Below, one piece after another: positions 24,246 through 33,766 of a stretch of 64,000 bases of DNA. The notes under the pieces are model-generated. The model searched no databases. It saw only the letters and a list, made by a program, of their open reading frames with translations, and was not told the DNA's origin. Source of the DNA: Chitinophagaceae bacterium (GTDB taxonomy: Bacteria; Bacteroidota; Bacteroidia; Chitinophagales; Chitinophagaceae); the NCBI GenBank assembly GCA_027484165.1, contig JAIXWH010000066.1, positions 23,939-87,938 on the forward strand, given 5' to 3'. The translations under genes and the position numbers were made by a program. Within the stretch, counting starts at the first letter, position 1, and every line of letters begins with the position of its first letter.

Positions 24246-25622
24246 ATGATAAATAAGATAGACGATTTTGAAAATGTTTTTTTTATTGGTGTAGCTGGTA
24301 CTGGAATGAGTGCAATTGCACAATATCTTTCTGGAATCGGCAAAAAAGTAAGCGGAAGCGACAGGTATTTTAAGGAAAATGAAATCAATGACACCAGAGA
24401 TAAATTAGAAAATGCGAACATCGTTTGTTATGAACAAAATGGAATGGGTATCAATGAAAACACTTCTTTAGTTGTGGTGTCTACTGCCATAGAAGATACT
24501 GTTCCTGAAGTCCAAAAAGCCAAATCACTAAATATTCCTATAGTTAAGAGAAGTGAATTACTTGCAATTATTGCAAGAAGTAAGAAGACGATTGCAGTTG
24601 GTGGTACATCAGGAAAAAGCACTACAAGTGCGATGTTGTTTGATATTATGGAATATGCAGGATATGAACCAAGTATCATAAGTGGAGCAGGATTAGTAAG
24701 TATTATTAAAGAAAATAAAATAGGAAATGCAAAGGTGGGTTCAGGAGATTGGCTGATTATCGAAGCTGATGAAAGCGATGGATCTATTGTTAAATACACA
24801 CCTGAAGTAGGTTTATTATTAAATATCGATAAAGATCATCAGGAAATAAGTGAACTCATTTCAATATTTGATATATTTAAAAAGAATACAACACAATTAT
24901 TTGTAGTAAATCAATCCAATTCACTTGCAGCATCTTTAAGTGATAAAAAAGAAAATGATTTTTCCTCAAATGAAAAGGATGGTGGATATAAAGCAATTAA
25001 TTTTAAACAGCATGGTCTTGCGATTCAATTTGAAATTAATGGTCAGAATTTTGAAATGAATGTTGTTGGAAAACACAACATGGAAAATGCTCTTGCAGCT
25101 GTTGCTGTAGCCAATCAAATTGGCATTTCATTACTCGATTGTGCAAAAGGGTTAAAGAATTATGAGGGGATTTACAGAAGACATCAGTTGCTCGGAATTA
25201 AAAACGGAATATATGTAATAGATGATTATGCACATAATCCTGTTAAATGTGCAGCTTCAATCGAAGCTTGCCAGCACATCGCTCCTAAAGTAATTGCGTG
25301 GTTTCAGCCACACGGATATGGCCCAACACGTTTTTTAAAAAATGATTTTATACATGAGTTTAAAAATGTCCTTCGTTCAGAAGATGAGTTATGGATGAGT
25401 GAAATATTTTACGCAGGTGGAACTGCAACAAAAGATATATCTGCCAATGACTTGATTGTAGAAATTAAATTAGCTGGTAAAAATGCTTTTTTTGTTGACA
25501 ACAGAAATAATTTTTTAGAGCAAGTGAGACCACATTTAACCAACAATTGCGTATTATTGTTGATGGGAGCAAGAGATCCAGAATTGGAATATTTCTGTAA
25601 AGGTGTTTGGAAAAATATTTAA
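24246..25622 (+). CDS. MurC-like Mur-ligase family protein, substrate uncertain
   Basis: A 458-residue Mur ligase with all three domains: N-terminal nucleotide-sugar-binding fold (FIGVAGTGMSAIAQYLSGIG), central ATPase with P-loop GGTSGKSTT (about residues 119-127), EADESDGS and NIDKDHQE, then HNMENALAA and a C-terminal Rossmann domain with DDYAHNP and FQPHGYGPTRFL. MurC normally has GTHGKTTT and DDYGHHP, so this is a paralogue rather than the obvious cell-wall MurC, and it lacks the Mpl-type N-terminus. No division or cell-wall genes surround it; instead hutI follows after 9 bp. It probably joins an amino acid to a carboxylate with ATP, on an unknown substrate. Confidence 0.75.
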   Translation: MINKIDDFENVFFIGVAGTGMSAIAQYLSGIGKKVSGSDRYFKENEINDTRDKLENANIVCYEQNGMGINENTSLVVVSTAIEDTVPEVQKAKSLNIPIVKRSELLAIIARSKKTIAVGGTSGKSTTSAMLFDIMEYAGYEPSIISGAGLVSIIKENKIGNAKVGSGDWLIIEADESDGSIVKYTPEVGLLLNIDKDHQEISELISIFDIFKKNTTQLFVVNQSNSLAASLSDKKENDFSSNEKDGGYKAINFKQHGLAIQFEINGQNFEMNVVGKHNMENALAAVAVANQIGISLLDCAKGLKNYEGIYRRHQLLGIKNGIYVIDDYAHNPVKCAASIEACQHIAPKVIAWFQPHGYGPTRFLKNDFIHEFKNVLRSEDELWMSEIFYAGGTATKDISANDLIVEIKLAGKNAFFVDNRNNFLEQVRPHLTNNCVLLLMGARDPELEYFCKGVWKNI

Positions 25623-25631
25623 AATATTTTA

Positions 25632-26876
25632 ATGGTTACTTTAATCAAAAATATCAAGTCATTAATTAATATTCGCGAAGAAGATGAGCTACTTCGTGGA
25701 AAAGAATTGTCAATACTTCCACAGGTCAACAATTCTTTTTTATTAATTGAAGATGGCTTTATTACAGATTTTGGTTCTATGAATGATATAGATAACAGAA
25801 TTAATAATCAGCCTTTGCATATCATTGATGCTAAAGATCAATTTGTTCTTCCTGCATGGTGTGATAGCCATACACATATTGTATTTGCAGGTAGCAGAGA
25901 AAATGAATTTTTAGATAAGATAAAAGGAAAAAGTTATGCTGAAATTGCAGCAAATGGTGGTGGGATATTAAATTCTGCAAAAAAAATACAGGATGCGTCT
26001 GAAGATTTTCTTTTTAATGAATCATGGAAACGATTGAATGAAGTATCGAAATTAGGAACAGGAAGTATTGAAATAAAAAGCGGATACGGGTTAACGGTAG
26101 AAGCTGAATTGAAAATGCTTCGTGTGATTAAGAAACTCAAAGAAAAATCAAACCTAAACATAAAATCTACATTTTTGGGTGCTCATACCTTTCCAGTGGA
26201 TTATAAAGATAATCATGAAGCCTATATTGATTTGATCATTAACGAGATGCTGCCAGTAATTGCTAATGAGAAGCTGGCTGATTATATTGATGTTTTTTGT
26301 GAGTCGGGATTTTACAATGTTGAAGAAATGGAAAGAATTTGCAATGCTGGAATGCAATATAATCTCAAGCCCAAATTGCATATTAATCAATTAAACAGTA
26401 TTGGTGGTATTCAGTCAGCAATTAAAATGAATGCCATTTCGGTTGATCATTTAGAAACTATGACTACTGATGATGTAAAGCATTTGTCTGCATCAAATAC
26501 CATTGGTACTTTATTACCAACGGCTGCTTTTTTTCTTAGTATGCCTTATCAGCCAGCAAGACAATTGATTGATTCGAATTGTGCAATTGCATTGGCATCA
26601 GATTATAATCCTGGTTCTACACCAAGTGGTAACATGAATTTTGTTGTTGCATTAAGTTGTATACAAATGAAAATGTTGCCAGAAGAGGCAATTAACGCTG
26701 CAACAATAAATGGAGCTTTTGCAATGGAGAGTCAGGTTTTAACAGGTAGTATAAAAAGAGGTAAACGGGCTGATTTAATTATAACAAAACCCATTCCATC
26801 TTTAGCTTATTTGCCTTATTCATTTGGTAGTAATTTAATTGACCAGGTAATAATCAAAGGTGATTTTATAAATTAA
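25632..26876 (+). CDS. hutI: Imidazolonepropionase
   Basis: A 414-residue metal-dependent amidohydrolase that opens 4-imidazolone-5-propionate to N-formimidoyl-glutamate, the third step of histidine degradation. The metal site starts with DSHTHIVFAGSRENEF, and KSGYGLTVEAELKMLRVIK, FLGAHTFP, LHINQLNSIGG and DHLETM follow in the family order, with ASDYNPGSTPSGNM near the C-terminus. Full length. It is transcribed with the MurC-like ligase upstream and with ftcD 14 bp downstream. Confidence 0.96.
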   Translation: MVTLIKNIKSLINIREEDELLRGKELSILPQVNNSFLLIEDGFITDFGSMNDIDNRINNQPLHIIDAKDQFVLPAWCDSHTHIVFAGSRENEFLDKIKGKSYAEIAANGGGILNSAKKIQDASEDFLFNESWKRLNEVSKLGTGSIEIKSGYGLTVEAELKMLRVIKKLKEKSNLNIKSTFLGAHTFPVDYKDNHEAYIDLIINEMLPVIANEKLADYIDVFCESGFYNVEEMERICNAGMQYNLKPKLHINQLNSIGGIQSAIKMNAISVDHLETMTTDDVKHLSASNTIGTLLPTAAFFLSMPYQPARQLIDSNCAIALASDYNPGSTPSGNMNFVVALSCIQMKMLPEEAINAATINGAFAMESQVLTGSIKRGKRADLIITKPIPSLAYLPYSFGSNLIDQVIIKGDFIN

Positions 26877-26890
26877 TATAATTATAAGAT

Positions 26891-28567
26891 ATGATACAAT
26901 TAATTGAATGTGTTCCCAATTTTTCTGAAGGAAATGATCTAAATGTAATCAAACAAATTACAGATCAAATTGAATCCGTTGAAGGAGTAAGATTGTTGAA
27001 TGTGGATCCAGGTAAAGCAACTAACAGAACTGTTGTAACTATTGTTGGTCAACCAGAAGCTGTTATTGAAGCTGCTTTCAGAGCAATTAAAAAAGCAGGA
27101 GAATTGATTGATATGAGTAAACACAAAGGTGAACATCCAAGAATGGGAGCTACCGATGTTTGTCCGCTTATTCCTATTGCAAATATCACAATGGAGGAAA
27201 CTGCAAAATATGCTCAGCAATTGGCAAAGCGTGTTGGTGGAGAATTAAATCTGCCTATCTATTTGTATGAAGCAGCTCAACCTAACAAAGAGAGAAGTAA
27301 TCTATCTATAATCAGAGCAGGCGAATATGAAGGTTTCGCCAAAAAAATATTATTGCCAGAGTGGAAACCAGACTTCGGCCCAGCAGCATTTGATGTAAAA
27401 AGAGGGGCTACTGTTATAGGTGCTAGAGATTTTTTGGTTGCATATAATATCAATCTCAATACGACATCAACCCGAAGAGCTAATGCAGTAGCTTTTGATA
27501 TTCGTGAAGCGGGTAGGGTTAAACGTGAAAATGGAAAAATCGTAAATGATGAAAACGGAAATCCAATAAATATTCCCGGAAGTTTAAAATCTGTAAAAGC
27601 GATTGGATGGTTTATAGAAGAGTATGGAATTGCTCAAATTTCAATCAATCTTACCAATATTAATGTAACACCTGTTCACATTGCATTTGACGAAGCGTCT
27701 AGAAAAGCTAATGAAAGAGGATTAAGAGTAACCGGAAGTGAATTAGTAGGATTGATACCCCTAAAATCTATGACAGATGCAGGTCGTTATTTCTTAGAAA
27801 AACAACAAAGATCTACAGGTGTAAGTGAAAAGGAGTTAATCAAAATTGCAGTCAAATCTATGGGATTGGATGAATTGACTCCTTTTAATCCTCAGGATAG
27901 AATTATTGAATACATGCTTGCTAATACATCTGACAATAAATTGGTGAGTATGACACTTACTGATTTTGCTGATGAAACTGCAAGTGAAAGCCCCGCTCCG
28001 GGAGGAGGCTCCATTTCTGCTTATGTTGGTGCTTTAGGTGTTTCTTTGGCTACAATGGTTGCAAATCTTTCATCACACAAACAAGGGTGGGATGAAAGAT
28101 GGAAAGAATTCAGTGATTGGGCTGAAAAAGGACAGCATATTAAAGATCAATTATTAAAATTAGTAGATGAGGATACAAGGGCTTTCAATAAGATAATGTC
28201 TGCATTTGGATTGCCTAAAGGTTCACCCGAAGAAAAAGCAATCAGAACCCAAGCCATTCAGGATGCAACCAAAAATGCAATAGATGTGCCTTTTAAAGTA
28301 ATGCAACTTTCATTTGAAAGTATGGAAGTGATTAAAGCAATGGCTATAATAGGTAATCCAAACTCGGTTTCAGATGCTGGTGTAGGAGCATTGTGTGCAA
28401 GAAGTGCTGTAATGGGCGCATTCATGAATGTGAGAATCAATGCAAAAGATTACGCTGATAAAGGGTATGTAAATGATATTGTAAAAAAAGGGACTGAAAT
28501 TGAGTCTAATACTATCATTCTAGAAAAAGAGATATTGAGTATCGTGAACGAAAAGATAGGCATTTAA
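26891..28567 (+). CDS. ftcD: Bifunctional glutamate formimidoyltransferase / formimidoyl-THF cyclodeaminase
   Basis: A 558-residue fusion. Residues 1 to about 330 are the two formiminotransferase subdomains (ECVPNFSEGND at the start, HKGEHPRMGATDVCPLIP, and VKAIGWFIEEYGIAQISIN). After a short linker, residues from about 350 are the cyclodeaminase with ESPAPGGGSISAYVGAL. It moves the formimino group from formimidoyl-glutamate to tetrahydrofolate, releasing glutamate, then closes the ring to methenyl-THF with loss of ammonia. The layout is the same as animal FTCD. It completes the histidine pathway and feeds one-carbon metabolism; no hutG or hutF is present in the window. Confidence 0.93.
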   Translation: MIQLIECVPNFSEGNDLNVIKQITDQIESVEGVRLLNVDPGKATNRTVVTIVGQPEAVIEAAFRAIKKAGELIDMSKHKGEHPRMGATDVCPLIPIANITMEETAKYAQQLAKRVGGELNLPIYLYEAAQPNKERSNLSIIRAGEYEGFAKKILLPEWKPDFGPAAFDVKRGATVIGARDFLVAYNINLNTTSTRRANAVAFDIREAGRVKRENGKIVNDENGNPINIPGSLKSVKAIGWFIEEYGIAQISINLTNINVTPVHIAFDEASRKANERGLRVTGSELVGLIPLKSMTDAGRYFLEKQQRSTGVSEKELIKIAVKSMGLDELTPFNPQDRIIEYMLANTSDNKLVSMTLTDFADETASESPAPGGGSISAYVGALGVSLATMVANLSSHKQGWDERWKEFSDWAEKGQHIKDQLLKLVDEDTRAFNKIMSAFGLPKGSPEEKAIRTQAIQDATKNAIDVPFKVMQLSFESMEVIKAMAIIGNPNSVSDAGVGALCARSAVMGAFMNVRINAKDYADKGYVNDIVKKGTEIESNTIILEKEILSIVNEKIGI

Positions 28568-28641
28568 TTAAGTATTTCAATATTGGATTTAAAACACTAA
28601 TTTTAACGTTCGAATTTTAAAAAAATATAACTACTTATAAG

Positions 28642-29541
28642 ATGTTTACAAAATCAACGATTGCAATAATTTCTTGTGTGATTTTATTAGTTTCATGTCA
28701 AAAAGATCCCAATTTAGTTACAACAACTTCTCCAGTTGGAAATCCAATCGTTGTAGCACCAGTTGCTCCACCTTCTGCAGCTTCCGACAGTACTATGTTA
28801 ATGGGTAATCCAAGTAACGCCTCTTTAAGTGTTTCTGACATAACCAATTATCTTTTAAAAGAAATCTATTACTCTGTTTCGTATAACAGTGTTGCAGGAA
28901 TTCCAAATTGGGTGAGCTGGCATTTATGTTCATCAGATTTAGGCCCTGTATCTCGTCAAAACTCATTTTCTTCAAACAATGCATTACCTTCTGGATGGTA
29001 TCAGGTTTCAAGTTCAAGTTATACAGGATCGGGTTTCGATAGAGGACATATGTGTCCTTCAGCAGACAGAACTACATCTTTGGATGCTAACAACTCTACA
29101 TTCTTTATGACGAATATTGTGCCTCAAGCACCACGTAACAATCAAATTACTTGGGCATCTCTTGAAAATTATTGCAGAGATTCATTAGTGGGTGTTCAAG
29201 GAAAAGAATTATATATCATTGCAGGTACTTACGGAGAAGGTGGAACTGCAACTTCAGGCGGTACACCTGAAATAAATATTGACAACGGTAGAGTAAAAGT
29301 CCCAGCTTATATTTGGAAAGTGATTGTAGTTTTATCTAATGGATCAAACGATTTATCAAGAGTTGTAAACAACACGAGAGTAATTAGTGTTGTTCTGCCC
29401 AATAATAATGATGTAGACACTGATTGGAGGACTTACAGAACTTCTGTAAATGATATCGAAACATTAACCAGTTATGATTTATTATCAAATGTTTCTACAA
29501 CAATTCAAAATACGATTGAAGCAAGAGTAGATAATCAATAA
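28642..29541 (+). CDS. DNA/RNA non-specific endonuclease, lipoprotein
   Basis: A 299-residue secreted nuclease of the Serratia/NUC1 family. The lipoprotein signal ends in LLVSC (Cys19), followed by a Pro/Ala/Val-rich linker. The catalytic motif DRGHMCPSADRT (His136 as general base) and the NIVPQAPRNNQITWASLENYCRD helix with the metal-binding Asn are intact. It is likely held on the outer membrane and digests external nucleic acid for phosphate or nucleosides. It converges on the SDR gene with 4 bp between stops and no terminator. Confidence 0.92.
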   Translation: MFTKSTIAIISCVILLVSCQKDPNLVTTTSPVGNPIVVAPVAPPSAASDSTMLMGNPSNASLSVSDITNYLLKEIYYSVSYNSVAGIPNWVSWHLCSSDLGPVSRQNSFSSNNALPSGWYQVSSSSYTGSGFDRGHMCPSADRTTSLDANNSTFFMTNIVPQAPRNNQITWASLENYCRDSLVGVQGKELYIIAGTYGEGGTATSGGTPEINIDNGRVKVPAYIWKVIVVLSNGSNDLSRVVNNTRVISVVLPNNNDVDTDWRTYRTSVNDIETLTSYDLLSNVSTTIQNTIEARVDNQ

Positions 29542-29545
29542 TTAA

Positions 29546-30334
29546 TTATAACCATCCTGTTCTTCCTCCATCCACAGGCAAGTTAACTCCGTTTACATAA
29601 GAAGCTGCTGGAGAACATAGGAAAGCTACTACTGATCCGAATTCTTCTGTGCTACCCATTCTTCCAACAGGAATTTTGGAGAGTAATTCTTCCATTACTT
29701 TTTCTTCAGATAAGCCACTGTCGGCAACTTTCTTCTTTACAACATAATCAGCTCTTACTGTATTCGTAAATCCTGGCAGCACATTGTTTACAGTTATCCC
29801 AAATTTGCCTAATTCAACTGAAAGAGTTTTGCCCCAATTGGCTACAGCTGCACGAATGGTATTGCTCACTCCAAGTCCATATATAGGCTGCATTACTGAA
29901 GTTGAAATAATATTGATGATTCTGCCATATCCGGATTGTATCATACCTGGAGTTACTGCTTGTGTAAGAATCTGATTGCATATCAAATGATTATTAAAAG
30001 CTTGCAAATAATCAGCAGCTTTTGCATCAATGGCTCTTCCTGCAGCAGGCCCTCCGGTATTGTTGATTAAGATATCGATTGTATTACCATTTGAAATATA
30101 ATGATCAATAACCAGTTGTACATTTTTGCTGTCGTTGAAATCCGCAACCAAATAGGAGTGTAATTGATTATGTTCTGTATTCAACTGATTTAATGCGTTT
30201 TTTAATTTAGATTCATCTCTTGCCATCAAAATAATATTTGCTCCTAATATTGCAAGTTCAATTGCAGATGCTAAGCCTAATCCTTGTGAACTTCCGCAAA
30301 CCAATGCAGTTTTACCTGATAAATTCAAATTCAT
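29546..30334 (-). CDS. Atypical SDR-family oxidoreductase lacking YxxxK
   Basis: A 262-residue Rossmann protein of the FabG-like SDR type. The cofactor loop is GSSQGLG, the NNAG motif is NNTGG, and the catalytic Ser is present (IIS, residue 144). The residues that should be Tyr and Lys are Ser157 and Arg161, in GLGVSNTIRAAV. Such 'SNTIR' SDRs form a recognisable subgroup usually annotated as SDR or 3-oxoacyl-ACP reductase. Either the chemistry is changed or it is a non-catalytic binder. The YkgJ gene lies 11 bp upstream in the same direction. Confidence 0.85.
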   Translation of the reverse strand: MNLNLSGKTALVCGSSQGLGLASAIELAILGANIILMARDESKLKNALNQLNTEHNQLHSYLVADFNDSKNVQLVIDHYISNGNTIDILINNTGGPAAGRAIDAKAADYLQAFNNHLICNQILTQAVTPGMIQSGYGRIINIISTSVMQPIYGLGVSNTIRAAVANWGKTLSVELGKFGITVNNVLPGFTNTVRADYVVKKKVADSGLSEEKVMEELLSKIPVGRMGSTEEFGSVVAFLCSPAASYVNGVNLPVDGGRTGWL

Positions 30335-30345
30335 ATGTTCTAAGT

Positions 30346-30855
30346 TTATTGATCTTTAAATTTTGTTTCTATTTTTAATTGCTCAACCACATTATAGATA
30401 ATCGGACAAATACTGTAATGAATTAAAGTGCCGAATAATCTGTCATTAAAATTAGGTTTGTGTAAATGAGGAAACTCTCTGCATTCATTAAACCTGTTTT
30501 CATAAATTGAACATTTCTTCTCAGTTAAAAAATGACAGGGTATAGTATTAATGATATATTCACCAGCCAAACTTTCTTCAATATATTTATTCTTGAAATC
30601 TTCAACACTAATTTCAAGATGTTTTGCAGCAAGCTGTGCTTCGTTTTTTGTAACATTAATCATCAATCCATTACAACATGACCCACAAGAAGTGCAATCA
30701 ATCTTTTTTTCAATAGTTGAATTCAATTTAAAAACCAATTCATCTATTTGTTTACTATCTCTGTTTTTGATGAAACTTCTGAAAGCATCATTTTCATCTT
30801 CACGCATAGAAGCCAATTGAGCAATGGTTTCTTTATTGGTTTCTATATTATACAA
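30346..30855 (-). CDS. YkgJ-family cysteine-cluster protein
   Basis: A 169-residue cytoplasmic protein with the YkgJ metal-binding pattern: CTSCGSCCNGLMINVT in the middle, then IPCHFLTEKKCSIYENRFNECREFP, giving about eight conserved cysteines that probably hold zinc or an Fe-S cluster. Biochemical role unknown. The start appears to be TTG at 30855; the ATG at 30807 is an alternative that would still keep the whole cluster. A minus-strand TAGTTTTG box is at 30882-30889. It is the first gene of an operon with the SDR. Confidence 0.85.
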   Translation of the reverse strand: MYNIETNKETIAQLASMREDENDAFRSFIKNRDSKQIDELVFKLNSTIEKKIDCTSCGSCCNGLMINVTKNEAQLAAKHLEISVEDFKNKYIEESLAGEYIINTIPCHFLTEKKCSIYENRFNECREFPHLHKPNFNDRLFGTLIHYSICPIIYNVVEQLKIETKFKDQ

Positions 30856-31069
30856 AATAATTATTTATCTTAATGGGTGTTCAAAACTAATAAATATGAA
30901 CAACTTTAAACGTAATCATCTATAAAAACTATTTTTTTGTGAAAAGAGTCATTTTACGCACATTTATAGCATTTTGTGGATAAAAGTTTGATTTAAAAAA
31001 TCGTCACATTCAATTATATTCGCAGGCTTAAAGAGTAAAATATCCCGCACATTTAGAAAACTATTTAAT

Positions 31070-32950
31070 ATGGCTGAAAAAGAATTGTATGCTTATAACG
31101 AAGACAGTATAAAAAGTCTTGATTGGAGAGAGCATATCAGATTAAGACCTGGAATGTACATCGGAAAATTGGGAGATGGTAGTAGCCCTGATGACGGGGT
31201 ATATGTGTTGATTAAAGAGGTAATTGATAACTGTATTGATGAGCACACCATGGGGTATGGTAAACATGTGGATGTAAATATTGAAGGAAAGTCGATTACA
31301 GTGAGAGATTATGGTAGAGGTATTCCACTAGGAAAATTGGTTGATGTTGTAAGTAAGATAAATACTGGTGCTAAATATGACAGTAAAGCTTTCCAAAAAA
31401 GTGTAGGTTTAAATGGAGTGGGTACTAAAGCTGTAAATGCTTTGAGCACGTCTTTTGTAGTAACCGCATACAGAGACGGGAAAGAAAAAACTGCGGAGTT
31501 TGAAAGAGGGGTACTCAAAAAAGAACATAAAGAAATAACCACCAAAGAAAGCAACGGCACTTTTGTAACATTCACTCCTGATGATACTGTATTTAAAAAC
31601 TTTCATTTTGTTCAGGAATATTTAGATAATCAATTTTGGAATTATTGCTATTTGAATGCAGGTTTAGTGATGAATCTGAACGGCAAGAAATATGTAAGTA
31701 AAAATGGGCTTCTAGATTTGTTGCAACGCAAAACCAACGAAGATGAAATTAGATATCCTATCATTCATCTTAAAGGAGAAGATATCGAAGTTGCATTTAC
31801 TCACGGAAACGGATATGGCGAAGAGTACTACAGTTTTGTAAACGGACAATTCACTACGCAAGGAGGAACGCACTTGTCCGCATTCAGAGAAGGATTCGTT
31901 AAAACAATCAGAGAATTTTATAAAAAAGATTATGATGCATCTGATATCAGAGGTAGTATTTGTGCTGCAATATCTGTAAGAGTTCAGGAGCCCGTTTTTG
32001 AGAGTCAAACTAAAACCAAATTAGGGTCTCAAACCGTTTATGAAAATGGCCCAAGCATGAAGAACTTTGTGGGCGATTTTTTGATGAAAGAGCTTGATAA
32101 TTATTTGCACCGTAATCCAACTATTGCTGATGCTATAAAAAAACGTATAGAGCAAAATGAAAGAGAAAGAAAAGAGCTTGCAGGTATAAAAAAATTGGCC
32201 AATGAAAGAGCTAAAAAAGCTAATCTTCATAATAAAAAATTAAGAGATTGCAAGTATCATTATAATGATGAGCCCACAGGCAAAGAAAAAGATACCATTC
32301 TCGAAAAACAAAAAGAGTCTACCATATTTATAACAGAAGGAGATAGTGCAAGTGGATCTATTACTAAGGCAAGAAGTGTTAACACTCAAGCTGTATTTAG
32401 TTTAAGAGGTAAGCCACTTAACTGTTTTGGGTTGACTAAAAAAATTGTATATGAAAATGAAGAGTTTAATCTGCTTCAGCACGCCTTAAATATTGAGGAA
32501 GGATATGAGGGTTTGAGGTATAATAACATTGTAATTGCAACCGATGCCGATGTTGATGGAATGCATATCAGATTGTTATTGATGACTTTCTTTTTGCAGT
32601 TCTTTCCAGATCTTGTAAAAAATGGACATGTTTATATTCTTGAAACACCATTATTCAGAGTAAGAAATAAGCAAGAAACGATTTATTGTTATGATGAATC
32701 GGAGAAGCAGGCAGCTATGAAAAAATTAGGGGTAAAGCCAGAAATTACCCGATTTAAAGGGTTGGGTGAAATCAGTCCTGACGAGTTTGCACGTTTCATA
32801 GGAACAGATATGAAATTGCAACCTGTAATCATGGACCAAGGTGAACATCTTCAGAATTTGCTGGAGTATTATATGGGCAAAAACACCCCTCAAAGACAGG
32901 ATTTCATTATTGATAATCTCAGAGTGGAATTAGATTTAATTGAACAATAA
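31070..32950 (+). CDS. parE: DNA topoisomerase IV, subunit B
   Basis: A 626-residue type IIA topoisomerase ATPase subunit, which decatenates daughter chromosomes together with ParC. The GHKL ATPase motifs [19 protein letters not shown] and [14 protein letters not shown] are present, then the transducer domain and the TOPRIM domain with [20 protein letters not shown] and [12 protein letters not shown]. The short form without the gyrase insert, and the pairing with the subunit A gene 1.7 kb downstream, point to ParE rather than GyrB. It is the first gene of a four-gene plus-strand run. Confidence 0.92.
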   Translation: MAEKELYAYNEDSIKSLDWREHIRLRPGMYIGKLGDGSSPDDGVYVLIKEVIDNCIDEHTMGYGKHVDVNIEGKSITVRDYGRGIPLGKLVDVVSKINTGAKYDSKAFQKSVGLNGVGTKAVNALSTSFVVTAYRDGKEKTAEFERGVLKKEHKEITTKESNGTFVTFTPDDTVFKNFHFVQEYLDNQFWNYCYLNAGLVMNLNGKKYVSKNGLLDLLQRKTNEDEIRYPIIHLKGEDIEVAFTHGNGYGEEYYSFVNGQFTTQGGTHLSAFREGFVKTIREFYKKDYDASDIRGSICAAISVRVQEPVFESQTKTKLGSQTVYENGPSMKNFVGDFLMKELDNYLHRNPTIADAIKKRIEQNERERKELAGIKKLANERAKKANLHNKKLRDCKYHYNDEPTGKEKDTILEKQKESTIFITEGDSASGSITKARSVNTQAVFSLRGKPLNCFGLTKKIVYENEEFNLLQHALNIEEGYEGLRYNNIVIATDADVDGMHIRLLLMTFFLQFFPDLVKNGHVYILETPLFRVRNKQETIYCYDESEKQAAMKKLGVKPEITRFKGLGEISPDEFARFIGTDMKLQPVIMDQGEHLQNLLEYYMGKNTPQRQDFIIDNLRVELDLIEQ

Positions 32951-32961
32951 AATTAATTGTC

Positions 32962-33756
32962 ATGTTTGAATTTCATGGAGACAGTAAAAGATACTTTGAT
33001 ATACAAGTTGAAAATACGAGGGATTATGTAATTCCTTTTATTCAAAAACATGTTGATTTAACGAAAGGGAAAAGAATTTTAGAAATCGGTTGTGGAGAGG
33101 CAGGAGTATTAAAGGCATTCACCAATATCGGTTGTACAGGAGTTGGGGTTGAATTGGAAGAACGAAGGTTAGTTAATGCAAGAAAATGGATGGAAGCAGA
33201 ATTAAACACTGGAAAAGTTACTTTGATTTCTAAAGATATTTATCTAGTTAATGCTAAAGAAGAATTCAAAGATTGTTTTGATGTGATTATTTTAAAGGAT
33301 GTTATTGAACATATTCATGATCATTCAAAATTGATTTCATGGATGAAAACTTTTTTGAATCCTGGTGGGGTAATCTTTTTTGGCTTCCCACCTTGGCATA
33401 TGCCATTTGGTGGTCATCAACAAGTGATGCAAAGTAAATTTCTAAGCAGATTGCCCTATTTTCATTTATTACCTTTTGGTTTATATGAGTGGATATTAAA
33501 ACTCATGAAAGAAGATGTTGCTCAATTTGCAGAAATTAAAGAAACAAGGATAACCATCGAGCGATTTGAAAAAATAACAACTCAAACAGGTTATAAAATA
33601 TTGAAAGGAGAACATTTTCTTTTTAATCCTATTTACAAGTATAAATTTAGAATCAAACCAAGAACACAGTTCGGTTTAATCAAAAGATTAAGATATTTCA
33701 GAAACTATTTAACCACCTGTGTATACTATTTAATTACACCGATAGAAAATAAATAA
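32962..33756 (+). CDS. Class I SAM-dependent methyltransferase
   Basis: A 264-residue Rossmann methyltransferase. Motif I is ILEIGCGEAGVLKAF, followed by the acidic VGVELEE and, after about 50 residues, VIILKDVIEH (motif post-I/IV). FFGFPPWHMPFGGHQQ is typical of the Methyltransf_11/UbiE-like branch that acts on small molecules or lipids. The basic C-terminus (IKRLRYFRNYL) may touch the membrane. Substrate unknown. It lies 11 bp after parE and 10 bp before the DUF1835 gene. Confidence 0.82.
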   Translation: MFEFHGDSKRYFDIQVENTRDYVIPFIQKHVDLTKGKRILEIGCGEAGVLKAFTNIGCTGVGVELEERRLVNARKWMEAELNTGKVTLISKDIYLVNAKEEFKDCFDVIILKDVIEHIHDHSKLISWMKTFLNPGGVIFFGFPPWHMPFGGHQQVMQSKFLSRLPYFHLLPFGLYEWILKLMKEDVAQFAEIKETRITIERFEKITTQTGYKILKGEHFLFNPIYKYKFRIKPRTQFGLIKRLRYFRNYLTTCVYYLITPIENK

Positions 33757-33766
33757 AAGAAAATTG

